NCBI GenBank assembly: GCA_021797365.1
Contig: JAJZZU010000020.1
Span: 1 to 14,828 of the forward strand
Origin: Pseudomonadota bacterium
GTDB taxonomy: Bacteria > Pseudomonadota > Gammaproteobacteria > Acidiferrobacterales > Acidiferrobacteraceae
Direction: 5' to 3'
Length of the DNA: 14,828 nucleotides
Shown: positions 1 to 6,460 of the stretch, piece by piece
Numbering within the stretch: the first letter of the stretch is position 1
How the letters are laid out: every line of letters starts with the position of its first letter
Translations under genes and position numbers: made by a program
Notes under the pieces: model-generated
What the model saw: the letters and a program-made list of their open reading frames with translations, nothing else
Told to the model about the DNA's origin: nothing
The model's database searches: none

Positions 1-47
1 GCGCTCGCCGTGACCCACATCACGATCGTGTCGGTCACCATCTACCT
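1..47 (+). repeat. 47-bp perfect inverted repeat, left copy
   Basis: Bases 1-47 equal the reverse complement of bases 857-903 at every position. The match breaks at base 48 (T here, G expected from 856). It may extend further left, beyond the window. On the plus strand this copy encodes the same peptide as desaturase residues 17-31. It is either a chimeric fold-back at a contig end or a real inverted duplication. Confidence 0.95.
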
Positions 48-951
48 TGGCGGTCTCGCGGTTGGCGGCCGCGGCCTTGCGGACCTCCTCTCCGTGGACC
101 TCGTGCAAGACCTCGCGCGCAAAACGCGCCATCACCTGAAAGCGGTGGTGTATGACCGCCTTGACGGTATCGAGATCGCAGACCTCTTTCGGCTGGGTGT
201 AGGTGGGTATCGGGGCGGTCTTCTTGACCGTGGCCAGGCCCAGCATCTCGAGCGTGCGAATGTATCCCCAGCCGATGTCGAACTCCCAGGGCTTGCACGA
301 GAATTTGGCGGAACTGGCGTAGGTGTGGTGGTTGTTGTGCAGTTCTTCGCCGCCGATCAGGATGCCGATCGGTGCGATATTGGTGGCTGCGTCGGCGCAC
401 TCGAAGTTGCGGTAGCCGTAGTAATGGCCCACGCCGTTGACCACGCCGGCTGCGAAAAACGGGATCCAGATCATCTGGATGGCCCAAATCGTGAGACCGA
501 GCGGGCCAAAGCACGCAAGGTCGATGATGAGCATGAGGACGATACCCGCGGCGCTGTGTCGCGTATAGACATGCCGCTCCAGCCAATCGTCCGGGGTATT
601 GTGTCCGAACTTGGCGAGCGTCTGGGTGTTTTTGGCCTCGGCGCGATAGAGCTCCGCACCCTCCCACAGCACCTTTTTCAGGCCCAGTACCTGCGGGCTA
701 TGCGGATCGTCTTCCGTTTCGCAGCGCGCGTGATGCTTGCGATGGATGGCCACCCATTCCTTGGTCACCATGCCCGTCGTCAGCCATAACCACAGGCGGA
801 AGAAGTGGGCGACCGCGGGATGCAGGTCCAGGGCCCGATGCGTCTGATGACGGTGCAGGTAGATGGTGACCGACACGATCGTGATGTGGGTCACGGCGAG
901 CGCGACCAGCACATAGCCCCACCACGGCAAGACGATAAGACCTTGAAGCAT
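1..951 (-). CDS. Membrane fatty acid (acyl-CoA) desaturase, partial at the window edge
   Basis: Non-haem di-iron membrane desaturase that introduces a double bond into an acyl chain, probably delta-9 type; it would set membrane fluidity. The frame read from ATG 949-951 holds the three diagnostic histidine boxes: HRHQTH at residues 33-38, HRKHH at 70-74 and HNNHH at 205-209, with hydrophobic segments between them. A GAGGGG ribosome binding site lies six bases before the start. The frame stays open to base 1 (317 codons), so the true C-terminus is not visible; bacterial relatives are usually longer. The last 16 codons lie within a sequence that is an exact inverted copy of codons 17-32 of the same gene, so those residues are suspect and the authentic gene sequence may end at about base 48. 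It lies downstream of the 64-aa gene on the same strand, 70 bases away, and may be cotranscribed. Family call is firm; the exact substrate is not known. Confidence 0.9.
   Translation of the reverse strand, partial: MLQGLIVLPWWGYVLVALAVTHITIVSVTIYLHRHQTHRALDLHPAVAHFFRLWLWLTTGMVTKEWVAIHRKHHARCETEDDPHSPQVLGLKKVLWEGAELYRAEAKNTQTLAKFGHNTPDDWLERHVYTRHSAAGIVLMLIIDLACFGPLGLTIWAIQMIWIPFFAAGVVNGVGHYYGYRNFECADAATNIAPIGILIGGEELHNNHHTYASSAKFSCKPWEFDIGWGYIRTLEMLGLATVKKTAPIPTYTQPKEVCDLDTVKAVIHHRFQVMARFAREVLHEVHGEEVRKAAAANRETAKVDGDRHDRDVGHGER
857..903 (-). repeat. 47-bp perfect inverted repeat, right copy (inside the desaturase 5' end)
   Basis: This is the copy in its natural context. It encodes desaturase residues 17-31, a hydrophobic stretch just before the first histidine box. 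Its exact reverse complement forms bases 1-47, and 809 bases separate the two copies. Confidence 0.95.
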
Positions 952-1021
952 GCTTTACCCCTCATGTAGGAAAAACGCCAGGGCCGTCTCGACGCGCGTC
1001 CTGGGCCGACCAACGGCCGTT

Positions 1022-1216
1022 TCAGCGATCCTGCGCGCTGTCGCTCGCCCAATCACGCATCCGCGTCCCCCACTCATGGGCGGTCGCGGCGTCCAGTTCA
1101 ACGGTAAAATATTTGGCGCCATCGCGTATGATGACCCGCAGGAGCCGTGCCCCGGTCTCGTGGAAGACCTGACGCAACTCTATCACCTGTCCCGAGGGCG
1201 CGGTAATCTGTTCCAT
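1022..1216 (-). CDS. Conserved small hypothetical protein (64 aa)
   Basis: Small soluble protein of unknown function, starting MEQITAPSGQ and ending WASDSAQDR, with a central RLLRVIIRDGAKYFTVELD strand-rich segment and a terminal TAHEWGTRMRDWA helix. It resembles short proteins I recall from sulfur- and iron-oxidising proteobacteria (possibly the family named DUF6967), but I cannot confirm that name. The ATG at 1214-1216 was chosen because the family-like sequence begins there; the longer reading frame upstream would overlap the divergent Nudix gene. There is no clear Shine-Dalgarno sequence. An extended -10 (TGCTACAAT) ends only nine bases before the ATG, so the mRNA may have almost no leader. 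The desaturase follows on the same strand. Confidence 0.7.
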   Translation of the reverse strand: MEQITAPSGQVIELRQVFHETGARLLRVIIRDGAKYFTVELDAATAHEWGTRMRDWASDSAQDR

Positions 1217-1225
1217 GGCCAGGAT

Positions 1226-1234
1226 ATTGTAGCA
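1226..1234 (-). promoter_or_regulatory. Candidate extended -10 promoter for the 64-aa gene
   Basis: On the minus strand the sequence TGCTACAAT gives a TGn extension plus a five-of-six match to the sigma-70 -10 box. No convincing -35 is present, which is tolerated at extended -10 promoters. A start site about seven bases downstream would fall two or three bases before the ATG at 1216. Confidence 0.35.
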
Positions 1235-1250
1235 TGGACCGAGGAGAATG

Positions 1251-1700
1251 ATGGCAGTCCCCAAGACCCCCCTTTTGACGGTGGATATCATCATCCGTCC
1301 GGATGGACACCCGCATGGCGTGATCCTGATCGAGCGTCGCCATCCGCCATCGGGGTGGGCCTTGCCCGGCGGTTTCGTGGACATCGGCGAGCGGGTGGAG
1401 GATGCCGCGCGCCGCGAGGCCCGCGAAGAGACCGGTCTGGCCGTGACGCTAGAGGCCCTGCTCGGCTGTTATTCCGATCCGGCCCGCGACCCGCGCGGCC
1501 ACACGGTATCGCTCGTATACATCGCGCAGGCCTCCGGCATGGCGCGGGCCGGAGACGATGCCCGGCGCTGCGAGATCGCCGATATCCGCCGCATCACGGT
1601 GCCGCTTGCCTTCGATCACCCCCGGATCCTGGATGATTATCGGCGGTTCCGGGCGTCCGGCGAGCGGCCGGCGCCGGAGGTAAAGGCGGTAATGCCGTAG
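1251..1700 (+). CDS. Nudix hydrolase (NUDIX-domain nucleotide-diphosphate pyrophosphatase)
   Basis: Nudix enzymes cleave a nucleoside diphosphate linked to another moiety, using Mg2+ bound by the glutamates of the Nudix box. The full box GX5EX7REUXEEXGU is present, beginning GGFVDIGERVEDAARREARE and ending ETGL, at about residues 40-63. The upstream WALPGG and the ADP-ribose-pyrophosphatase-like length of 149 aa fit, but the substrate cannot be read from the sequence. Two in-frame ATGs lie at 1248 and 1251; the second is preferred because GAGGAG at 1241-1246 is only one base from the first. The 3' end overlaps the convergent beta-propeller gene by 64 bases. The gene diverges from the 64-aa protein with about 34 bases between starts. 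Confidence 0.9.
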   Translation: MAVPKTPLLTVDIIIRPDGHPHGVILIERRHPPSGWALPGGFVDIGERVEDAARREAREETGLAVTLEALLGCYSDPARDPRGHTVSLVYIAQASGMARAGDDARRCEIADIRRITVPLAFDHPRILDDYRRFRASGERPAPEVKAVMP

Positions 1701-2761
1701 GGGTCGGCATAGGACGCCTCGGGTGTCGTGCCTATGGCTGTGAGCAGGCCGCTTTGGCGATCCAGGCGGTAACGGCTGATCGTGCTGTTGCCATAGTTGA
1801 CCGCGAATACGAAGCGTGCCGCCGTGTCGAGTGTCAACGAGAAGGGGTAGCCGCCGGTCGGTACGTGCCCGACGTGCGTGAGGCGGCCGTCGGCCTGGTT
1901 GATGCGAAAGATCGAGATGTCGTTGGCGCTGGTGTTGGCGACAAAGAGGTAGCGCCCGCTCGGATCGATGACCAGCGAGTCCGGATGGTGGTCGAAGGGT
2001 TCGGTCACCCGGTCTTTCAGGGTCAGCCGCCCGTGGGCCCCGATGGCAAGCACCAGAAGGACATTCGCCCGGAAGTCGGCGACATACAAAAACCGTCCGT
2101 CGGGGCCGACCGCGAGCCCATAAGGGCCGTCGCCCGGGGGTTCATGAAACAGCCCCAGGGGCATGAGTGCCGCGTGATCCGGCGCGCGCCGATACATGCC
2201 GATCGTGGCGTTCCCGAAGTTTGCGACATAGGCATAGCGGCCGTTCGGCGTGAAGGTCACGGAGTAGGGCTTGGCCCCCGGCGCCTCATGGACGCGGCCG
2301 TCGGGGATCAGCACGCCCCGCCCGCGGCGCATGCGGTAGATGCCCACCGTGCTGTCGCCGCTGTTGGCGACGTAGATGTCGTGTCCCCCGGGGCTTGCGG
2401 TCACACTGAAGGGGTTGGTGCGTGGCCCCTGAAGACGCACCGCGGCGCGCGCGAGCCTGCCGTCGGCGGGGTCTATCCGATAGGCACTGACGGCGTGCGC
2501 GAGGCTGTCGGCGGTGATCACATAACCCAGCGGATCGGCGATGATCGACTCCGGTCCCCCTGGGGTCGGCACCGATTGCGATGCCACGAGGTTGCCCTTG
2601 TCGTGCTCGGCGTAGACGCCGATCGTGCTGTTGTTGTAATTGGCGACATACACAAAGGTGTGGGCGCGCGCCACGCCGCCCAGGAGGCATAGCCCGAGGA
2701 TCAGAAGGGGCGTGCTCCGGTATCGACCCGCGACCACCCGCGTCAGTCCGTGCTCAGACAC
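1637..2761 (-). CDS. Exported seven-repeat beta-propeller (YncE/lactonase-like) protein
   Basis: The 374-residue product has a basic N-terminus, a hydrophobic core (LLILGLCLLGG) and a likely signal peptidase site after ARA at residue 33, so it should be periplasmic or secreted. The mature part carries seven YVTN-type repeats, such as FVYVANYNNSTIGVY, IYVANSGDSTVGIY and YLFVANTSANDISIF, as expected for a seven-bladed propeller. The fold is shared with YncE and with 6-phosphogluconolactonase-like proteins. An exported member is more likely to bind a ligand or protein than to act in the pentose phosphate pathway. The start is GTG at 2759-2761, overlapping the anti-sigma stop (TGA at 2754-2756), so translation is probably coupled. 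It is the third gene of the sigma/anti-sigma unit and therefore a candidate output or signal-binding partner of that circuit; this is inference. Confidence 0.85.
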   Translation of the reverse strand: MSEHGLTRVVAGRYRSTPLLILGLCLLGGVARAHTFVYVANYNNSTIGVYAEHDKGNLVASQSVPTPGGPESIIADPLGYVITADSLAHAVSAYRIDPADGRLARAAVRLQGPRTNPFSVTASPGGHDIYVANSGDSTVGIYRMRRGRGVLIPDGRVHEAPGAKPYSVTFTPNGRYAYVANFGNATIGMYRRAPDHAALMPLGLFHEPPGDGPYGLAVGPDGRFLYVADFRANVLLVLAIGAHGRLTLKDRVTEPFDHHPDSLVIDPSGRYLFVANTSANDISIFRINQADGRLTHVGHVPTGGYPFSLTLDTAARFVFAVNYGNSTISRYRLDRQSGLLTAIGTTPEASYADPYGITAFTSGAGRSPDARNRR

Positions 2762-3479
2762 TAATATAAGTCCATCCGCGGCGCTGGAGCCGGACGATCT
2801 CGGCGATTGCCGAGGGTACGATCACCGTCTGCGGCAGGAGGTGCGGATCAATGCCCTTGCGGCGCTTGAGGCGGTTGATCGTATCCTGGCACGCGGCGAA
2901 TATCAGGTTCGGATAGCGCGCCTGAAGGGCGGCGATGCGCGCCGGAAACGGCGACAGGTGGCGGCGCAGGAGCGCAAGCCCCGGGCCATCGGCCAGGATC
3001 TCGACCTTCGCCTGCCGGTGATCGGCGCGGTAACGGGCGAGCAGGTGCTGGGCCTCCTCGAGCACCTGACGCATATGGGTGCGGTCGCCGTTGTCCAAAT
3101 GAAACAGGACCTTGGTGGTGAGGTGGGTCGTGGCCCGCGCGATCGCGGCCACCGGGCGCGGCGGCACAGCCGGGGCCCACAAGGCGCGCAACGACCAGCC
3201 GAGGGTCACCCCGATCAAGAGCACGATGGGCGCAATCAGCGGGGCCAGGCGCGAGGCCAGATGCCGGCGCGGCGTTTCGCGGTGTCTTGGCGCCGGCGTG
3301 GTATCGTAGGCGAGCCGCACCAGATCCGAGACCTTGCGCAATTCACAGACCTTGCGGTTCAGCTCCGGGTCGTTGTTTATGAGCGGATAGACGCGGCCCT
3401 TCTCATCGCCGTCGATCTGGTTATCGACGAAGGCGTTGAGGAATTCATCCGAGAGCCCGGGTCCTTCCGATTCGGTCAT
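2754..3479 (-). CDS. Membrane anti-sigma factor with C-terminal DsrE/F-like domain
   Basis: The protein has 241 residues. Residues 9-60 (starting LSDEFLNAFVDNQIDGDEKG) look like a cytoplasmic anti-sigma domain without the zinc-binding HXXXCXXC motif. One transmembrane segment follows at about 79-101. Residues 120-241 resemble the DsrE/DsrF-like family (COG1416 type): VLFHLDNGD opening, ILADGPGLALL, a conserved cysteine at 197 (FAACQDT), LLP at 214-216 and the ending VPSAIAEIVRLQRRGWTYI. The topology places the DsrE-like domain outside the membrane, as a plausible sensor. The start is ATG 3477-3479, overlapping the sigma stop as ATGA, with GGAGAG upstream; the frame is open further 5' inside the sigma gene. 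The ECF sigma factor directly upstream is the presumed partner. The domain fusion is seen; sensing of sulfur, redox or another signal is inference. Confidence 0.8.
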   Translation of the reverse strand: MTESEGPGLSDEFLNAFVDNQIDGDEKGRVYPLINNDPELNRKVCELRKVSDLVRLAYDTTPAPRHRETPRRHLASRLAPLIAPIVLLIGVTLGWSLRALWAPAVPPRPVAAIARATTHLTTKVLFHLDNGDRTHMRQVLEEAQHLLARYRADHRQAKVEILADGPGLALLRRHLSPFPARIAALQARYPNLIFAACQDTINRLKRRKGIDPHLLPQTVIVPSAIAEIVRLQRRGWTYISV

Positions 3480-4024
3480 TTCACTCTCCGCATCCTTGGT
3501 GTGGGGGCGGCGGCCGCCATATCCGGGAGTAACAGGGCCTTCAAGGCCGCGCGCGCACGACACAGCCGACTCATGACAGTCCCGCCCGGTATGCCCAGTA
3601 TGGACGAGACCTCATTATAAGAGAAACCTTCTAAATCAACCAGGGTCACGACCTGTCTCTGTCCTTGAGGGAGCCTCGCGATGGCCGCGCGCACGCGCGC
3701 GGCGAGTTCCGAACGCAGGTGCTCGGTCTCGAGGCAGTGGTCGCACGCGATGTCCATGTCATCGATGTCTTCGGCCTCGCGTTCGCGCCGATGATGGTCG
3801 CGAAAGCAGTTGGTCATGATGCTGAAAAGCCATGCCTCTTCGGCCCCGGGATCCCGGAGCTGATCGTGTTTTTGCCAGGCCTTGGTGAGTGTCTCCTGGA
3901 CCAGGTCGTCGGCCAGGGAGGGGTTATGGGTCCAGGCATAGGCGATACGATAGAGGCGCGGGCGGCTGGCCTCCAGGGTCTTTTTGAACTCCCGCGAGCG
4001 GCATAACAACTGACGGATGCCCAT
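3476..4024 (-). CDS. ECF-family RNA polymerase sigma factor
   Basis: The 182-residue protein has the two-domain ECF layout. Region 2 spans about residues 20-82, with the core-binding DDLVQETLTKAW (39-50) and the -10-recognising WLFSIMTNCFRDHHRR (65-80). Region 4 spans about 113-162, with RLPQGQRQVVTLVDLEGFSY and the helix-turn-helix EVSSILGIPGGTVMSRL. It directs RNA polymerase to a small stress regulon and is presumably held inactive by the membrane anti-sigma factor encoded immediately downstream in a 4-base overlap. The linker holds a CDHC cysteine pair (94-97). The ATG at 4022-4024 has a strong GAGGAG ribosome binding site. A GGAATAA-N15-CGTC element upstream suggests that the gene activates its own operon. 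Confidence 0.93.
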   Translation of the reverse strand: MGIRQLLCRSREFKKTLEASRPRLYRIAYAWTHNPSLADDLVQETLTKAWQKHDQLRDPGAEEAWLFSIMTNCFRDHHRREREAEDIDDMDIACDHCLETEHLRSELAARVRAAIARLPQGQRQVVTLVDLEGFSYNEVSSILGIPGGTVMSRLCRARAALKALLLPDMAAAAPTPRMRRVK

Positions 4025-4047
4025 ATTCGATTCTCCTCGGGTGGTGG

Positions 4048-4073
4048 GACGGTGCCCTATCGTTATTTATTCC
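4048..4073 (-). promoter_or_regulatory. Candidate ECF-type (autoregulated) promoter of the sigma operon
   Basis: On the minus strand GGAATAA (4073-4067) is followed after 15 bases by CGTC (4051-4048). This has the architecture of ECF promoters: a GGAA-type -35 and a CGTC-type -10. A start about seven bases downstream would leave a leader of roughly 17 bases that contains the GAGGAG site before ATG 4024. I saw no second copy in the window by eye. Confidence 0.45.
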
Positions 4074-4125
4074 GAAACGGGGGGAGTTTATGCCCGAGGC
4101 GCGCCCAGGGGAAGCATGGGGCTGA

Positions 4126-4716
4126 TCAGCGGTCGGCGATCTCGCCGCGCGCCCACCGGCCGAGCACATACGGGTAGAGGGCATGCTCGAGGGCGAGCAC
4201 GCGCGCCGCGAGCGCCGCCGGGGACTCCCCCGGTATCACCGTAAGTCCGGCCTGGGCGATGATCGGGCCGCCATCGACGGCGTGGGTGACGAGGTGCACC
4301 GTGGCGCCATGGATACGCGCGCCGGATGCGAGGGCGCGCCGGTGGGTGTCGAGCCCGGGGAACGCCGGTAAAAGCGAGGGGTGGATGTTGAGCAGGCGCC
4401 CCTGGTAACGGCCTACGAAGTCCGCGCCCAAGACCCTCAGAAAGCCGGCCAGCGCGATGATATCCGGCGCCAGATCGTCCAGCGCCGTCGCCAGGGTCTC
4501 CTCGAAGGCCGCGCGCGTGGCAAACCGGCGATGATCGACGAGGCGTAGCGCAAGACCCTGATCGCGCGCGTAGTCGACGGCCGGGGCCGTGGGGTTGTTG
4601 CTGACCACGCCTGTGATCGCATAGCCCTGTTCGGAGGCCTCTTCTTGCAAGGCGCGCAGGTTGCTGCCGCGCCCCGAGACCATGACCGCAACCCTCAAGG
4701 GCGGTCTCAGGCCCAT
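4126..4716 (-). CDS. purN: Phosphoribosylglycinamide formyltransferase (GART 1)
   Basis: Transfers a formyl group from 10-formyltetrahydrofolate to glycinamide ribonucleotide, the third step of de novo purine synthesis, in the cytoplasm. The 196-residue protein has the N-terminal nucleotide-binding strand and loop [10 protein letters not shown] (11-20), the folate-site [13 protein letters not shown] (109-121) and the catalytic triad in register with the E. coli enzyme (N106, H108, D144): Asn110, His112 and Asp148 in VDGGPI. In E. coli PGLHTH the equivalent here is PGLDTH, a small departure. The ATG at 4714-4716 overlaps the purM stop by ten bases, giving a purM-purN operon. The sigma operon follows on the same strand after 101 bases with its own candidate promoter. 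Confidence 0.97.
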   Translation of the reverse strand: MGLRPPLRVAVMVSGRGSNLRALQEEASEQGYAITGVVSNNPTAPAVDYARDQGLALRLVDHRRFATRAAFEETLATALDDLAPDIIALAGFLRVLGADFVGRYQGRLLNIHPSLLPAFPGLDTHRRALASGARIHGATVHLVTHAVDGGPIIAQAGLTVIPGESPAALAARVLALEHALYPYVLGRWARGEIADR

Positions 4717-5744
4717 GCGAATTCGCCGGGGCCCTCATCGACACGGCCGATGACAAACGGTGCCTCCCCGTGATCACGGAGCACGGCCTCGGCGACCCCG
4801 GCATCGGCGGCATCGACCACCACCACCATACCGACGCCGCAGTTGAAGGTCCGGTACATCTCCTCTTCGGCGATGTCTCCGCCCTCCTGAAGCCAGCCGA
4901 AGATCGCGGGCCGCGACCAGGATGATCGGTCGATGACCGCGCGCCGGCCCTCGGGGATCACGCGCGGGACATTGCCAGGCAGCCCTCCGCCCGTGATGTG
5001 CGCCATGGCGTGGACGTCGATCGCGGCATGGAGGGCGAGCAGGGCCTTCACATAGATGCGCGTGGGCGCGAGCAGGATGTCGTCGAGGCGGCGGTCGCCG
5101 ACGGTCGCGGTGAGATCCGTCCCGCGTCGGGCGAGGACCGCCCGCGCCAGGGAGTAACCGTTGGAGTGCAGCCCCGACGAGGGCAGCCCGAGGATGATGT
5201 CACCGTCTTTGACGCGGCGGCCGTCGATCAGGCGTTCCCGTTCCACCGCTCCCACGCAGAAGCCGGCCAGGTCATAGTCCTGATCGCGGTACATCCCCGG
5301 CATCTCCGCGGTTTCGCCGCCGACCAGGGCCGCACCCGCCAATTCGCAGCCACGACCGATTCCGGCGATAATACGTTCGGCCTTGCGGACGTCGAGTCGG
5401 CCCGAGGCGAAGTAATCCAGAAAAAAGAGCGGCTCGGCCCCTTGCACGACGATATCGTTGGCGCACATGGCGACCAGGTCGATGCCGATGTCGTCATGGC
5501 GATCGAGCGCGATCGCCAGCAGCAGTTTTGTGCCCACGCCGTCGGTGCCCGAGACCAGCACGGGGTCGCGATAGCGCCCGGACAGCGCAAAGAGCGCGCC
5601 GAACCCGCCAAGACCCGCGAGGACTCCGGGGCGGGTGGTTTTGGCGGCGATCGGCTTTAGGGCCTCGACCAGGGCATCGCCGGCCTCGATGTCGACGCCG
5701 GCGGTACGATAGCTCAAGGGGTTTGGGGTCTTGGGTTCAGTCAC
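4707..5744 (-). CDS. purM: Phosphoribosylformylglycinamidine cyclo-ligase (AIR synthetase)
   Basis: ATP-dependent ring closure of formylglycinamidine ribonucleotide to aminoimidazole ribonucleotide, the fifth step of purine synthesis. Motifs include [12 protein letters not shown] at the N-terminus, [13 protein letters not shown] (65-77), [46 protein letters not shown] and [11 protein letters not shown]. The frame is open to 5852, but GTG at 5742-5744 gives 345 aa, the usual length (E. coli PurM is 345), and starts just before the conserved SYxxAGVD. No clear Shine-Dalgarno sequence precedes this GTG. It is cotranscribed with purN and divergent from the pgsA-like gene; a good sigma-70 promoter lies about 40 bases upstream. 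Confidence 0.96.
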   Translation of the reverse strand: MTEPKTPNPLSYRTAGVDIEAGDALVEALKPIAAKTTRPGVLAGLGGFGALFALSGRYRDPVLVSGTDGVGTKLLLAIALDRHDDIGIDLVAMCANDIVVQGAEPLFFLDYFASGRLDVRKAERIIAGIGRGCELAGAALVGGETAEMPGMYRDQDYDLAGFCVGAVERERLIDGRRVKDGDIILGLPSSGLHSNGYSLARAVLARRGTDLTATVGDRRLDDILLAPTRIYVKALLALHAAIDVHAMAHITGGGLPGNVPRVIPEGRRAVIDRSSWSRPAIFGWLQEGGDIAEEEMYRTFNCGVGMVVVVDAADAGVAEAVLRDHGEAPFVIGRVDEGPGEFAWA

Positions 5745-5781
5745 TGGGGTCTTGTCACAGGCGGGCTCCGAGATGGCCGTT

Positions 5782-5810
5782 ATGTTAGGGCTTGGGACCC
5801 TGCAAGTAAA
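5782..5810 (-). promoter_or_regulatory. Candidate sigma-70 promoter for purMN
   Basis: On the minus strand TTTACT (5810-5805) and TAACAT (5787-5782) are separated by 17 bases, each matching consensus at four of six positions. Transcription would start near 5775, about 30 bases before the GTG of purM. No recognisable PurR operator was seen. Confidence 0.5.
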
Positions 5811-5812
5811 TC

Positions 5813-5841
5813 TTGACTTCGGTCGGCGCGCACGGGTAAAC
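5813..5841 (+). promoter_or_regulatory. Candidate sigma-70 promoter for the pgsA-permease-hda operon
   Basis: TTGACT (5813-5818) is a five-of-six -35 box. Seventeen bases later comes a weak -10, GTAAAC (5836-5841). It lies 52 bases before the GTG of the CDP-alcohol phosphatidyltransferase and overlaps the -35 zone of the divergent purM promoter, so the two may interfere. Confidence 0.35.
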
Positions 5842-5893
5842 GGGGACCGCACGCCCGGCGCTGCTGTGCCCGCACTGTGAGAGGGATGTCCGC

Positions 5894-6460
5894 GTGAAAA
5901 GACTGCAGCATCTACCCAACATGATCACGCTTTTGCGGATGGCGTTCGTACCGCTTCTGATCCTGGTCCTGAAGGATCACCATTACCTCGAGGCCCTGTG
6001 GGTGTTCCTGATTGCGGGGATATCGGACGGTCTGGACGGTTATATCGCCAAGCGGTTTGGTTTCGTGAGCCAGCTCGGCGCCATTCTCGATCCCCTGGCC
6101 GACAAGATCCTGTTGGTGAGCGCCTATGTGATGCTGGCGCTGCTGGCGCTCGTGCCGTTCTGGCTGGTGCTTGTGGTGACCTTCCGGGACGCGCTTATCG
6201 TCGGCGGCTACCTCGTTTATACCTCGCTGTACGGGCCGGTATCGATGCGCCCGAGCCGAGTGAGCAAGTTCAACACCTTCACCCAGATCCTGCTCGTGGT
6301 GTTCCTGCTCACCGAGCGCGCCTTCGCGTTTCATGTCGCCCACATCCAGGCGGCGCTCGTCTTTGTGGTCCTTGTCACGACGATCGCAAGCGGCGGACAC
6401 TATCTGTGGACTTGGGGAATCGTGCGGGAGATCGAGGCAGGACGTGCTGGGAGAGACTGA
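5894..6460 (+). CDS. CDP-alcohol phosphatidyltransferase family protein (PgsA-like)
   Basis: Integral membrane enzyme that transfers a phosphatidyl group from CDP-diacylglycerol to an alcohol; glycerol 3-phosphate is the most likely acceptor, giving phosphatidylglycerol phosphate. The 188-residue length is near that of E. coli PgsA (182). The family motif DGX2ARX8GX3DX3D is present as DGYIAK, then eight residues, G62, D66 and D70, with a Lys where PgsA has Arg. Asp45 and Asp48 are the first metal-binding aspartates. Several hydrophobic helices follow. The start is GTG 5894 with GAGAGG upstream. It overlaps the permease start by 17 bases and heads a three-gene unit with hda. Acceptor specificity is inferred from family resemblance only, so no gene symbol is given. 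Confidence 0.9.
   Translation: MKRLQHLPNMITLLRMAFVPLLILVLKDHHYLEALWVFLIAGISDGLDGYIAKRFGFVSQLGAILDPLADKILLVSAYVMLALLALVPFWLVLVVTFRDALIVGGYLVYTSLYGPVSMRPSRVSKFNTFTQILLVVFLLTERAFAFHVAHIQAALVFVVLVTTIASGGHYLWTWGIVREIEAGRAGRD

Noticed and set aside
10..789. Long plus-strand open frame (259 aa) opposite the desaturase
   Set aside because: Its first residues repeat the desaturase N-terminus only because of the inverted repeat. The rest is the antisense of the desaturase in GC-rich DNA, with no family motif.
4083..4125. Palindrome GGCGCGCC as a possible terminator after purN
   Set aside because: Short arms, no U-tract on the minus strand and no stable stem; not a rho-independent terminator.
5745..5893. 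PurR operator or purine riboswitch between purM and pgsA
   Set aside because: No match to the PurR palindrome and no purine-aptamer core were visible; only sigma-70-like boxes.
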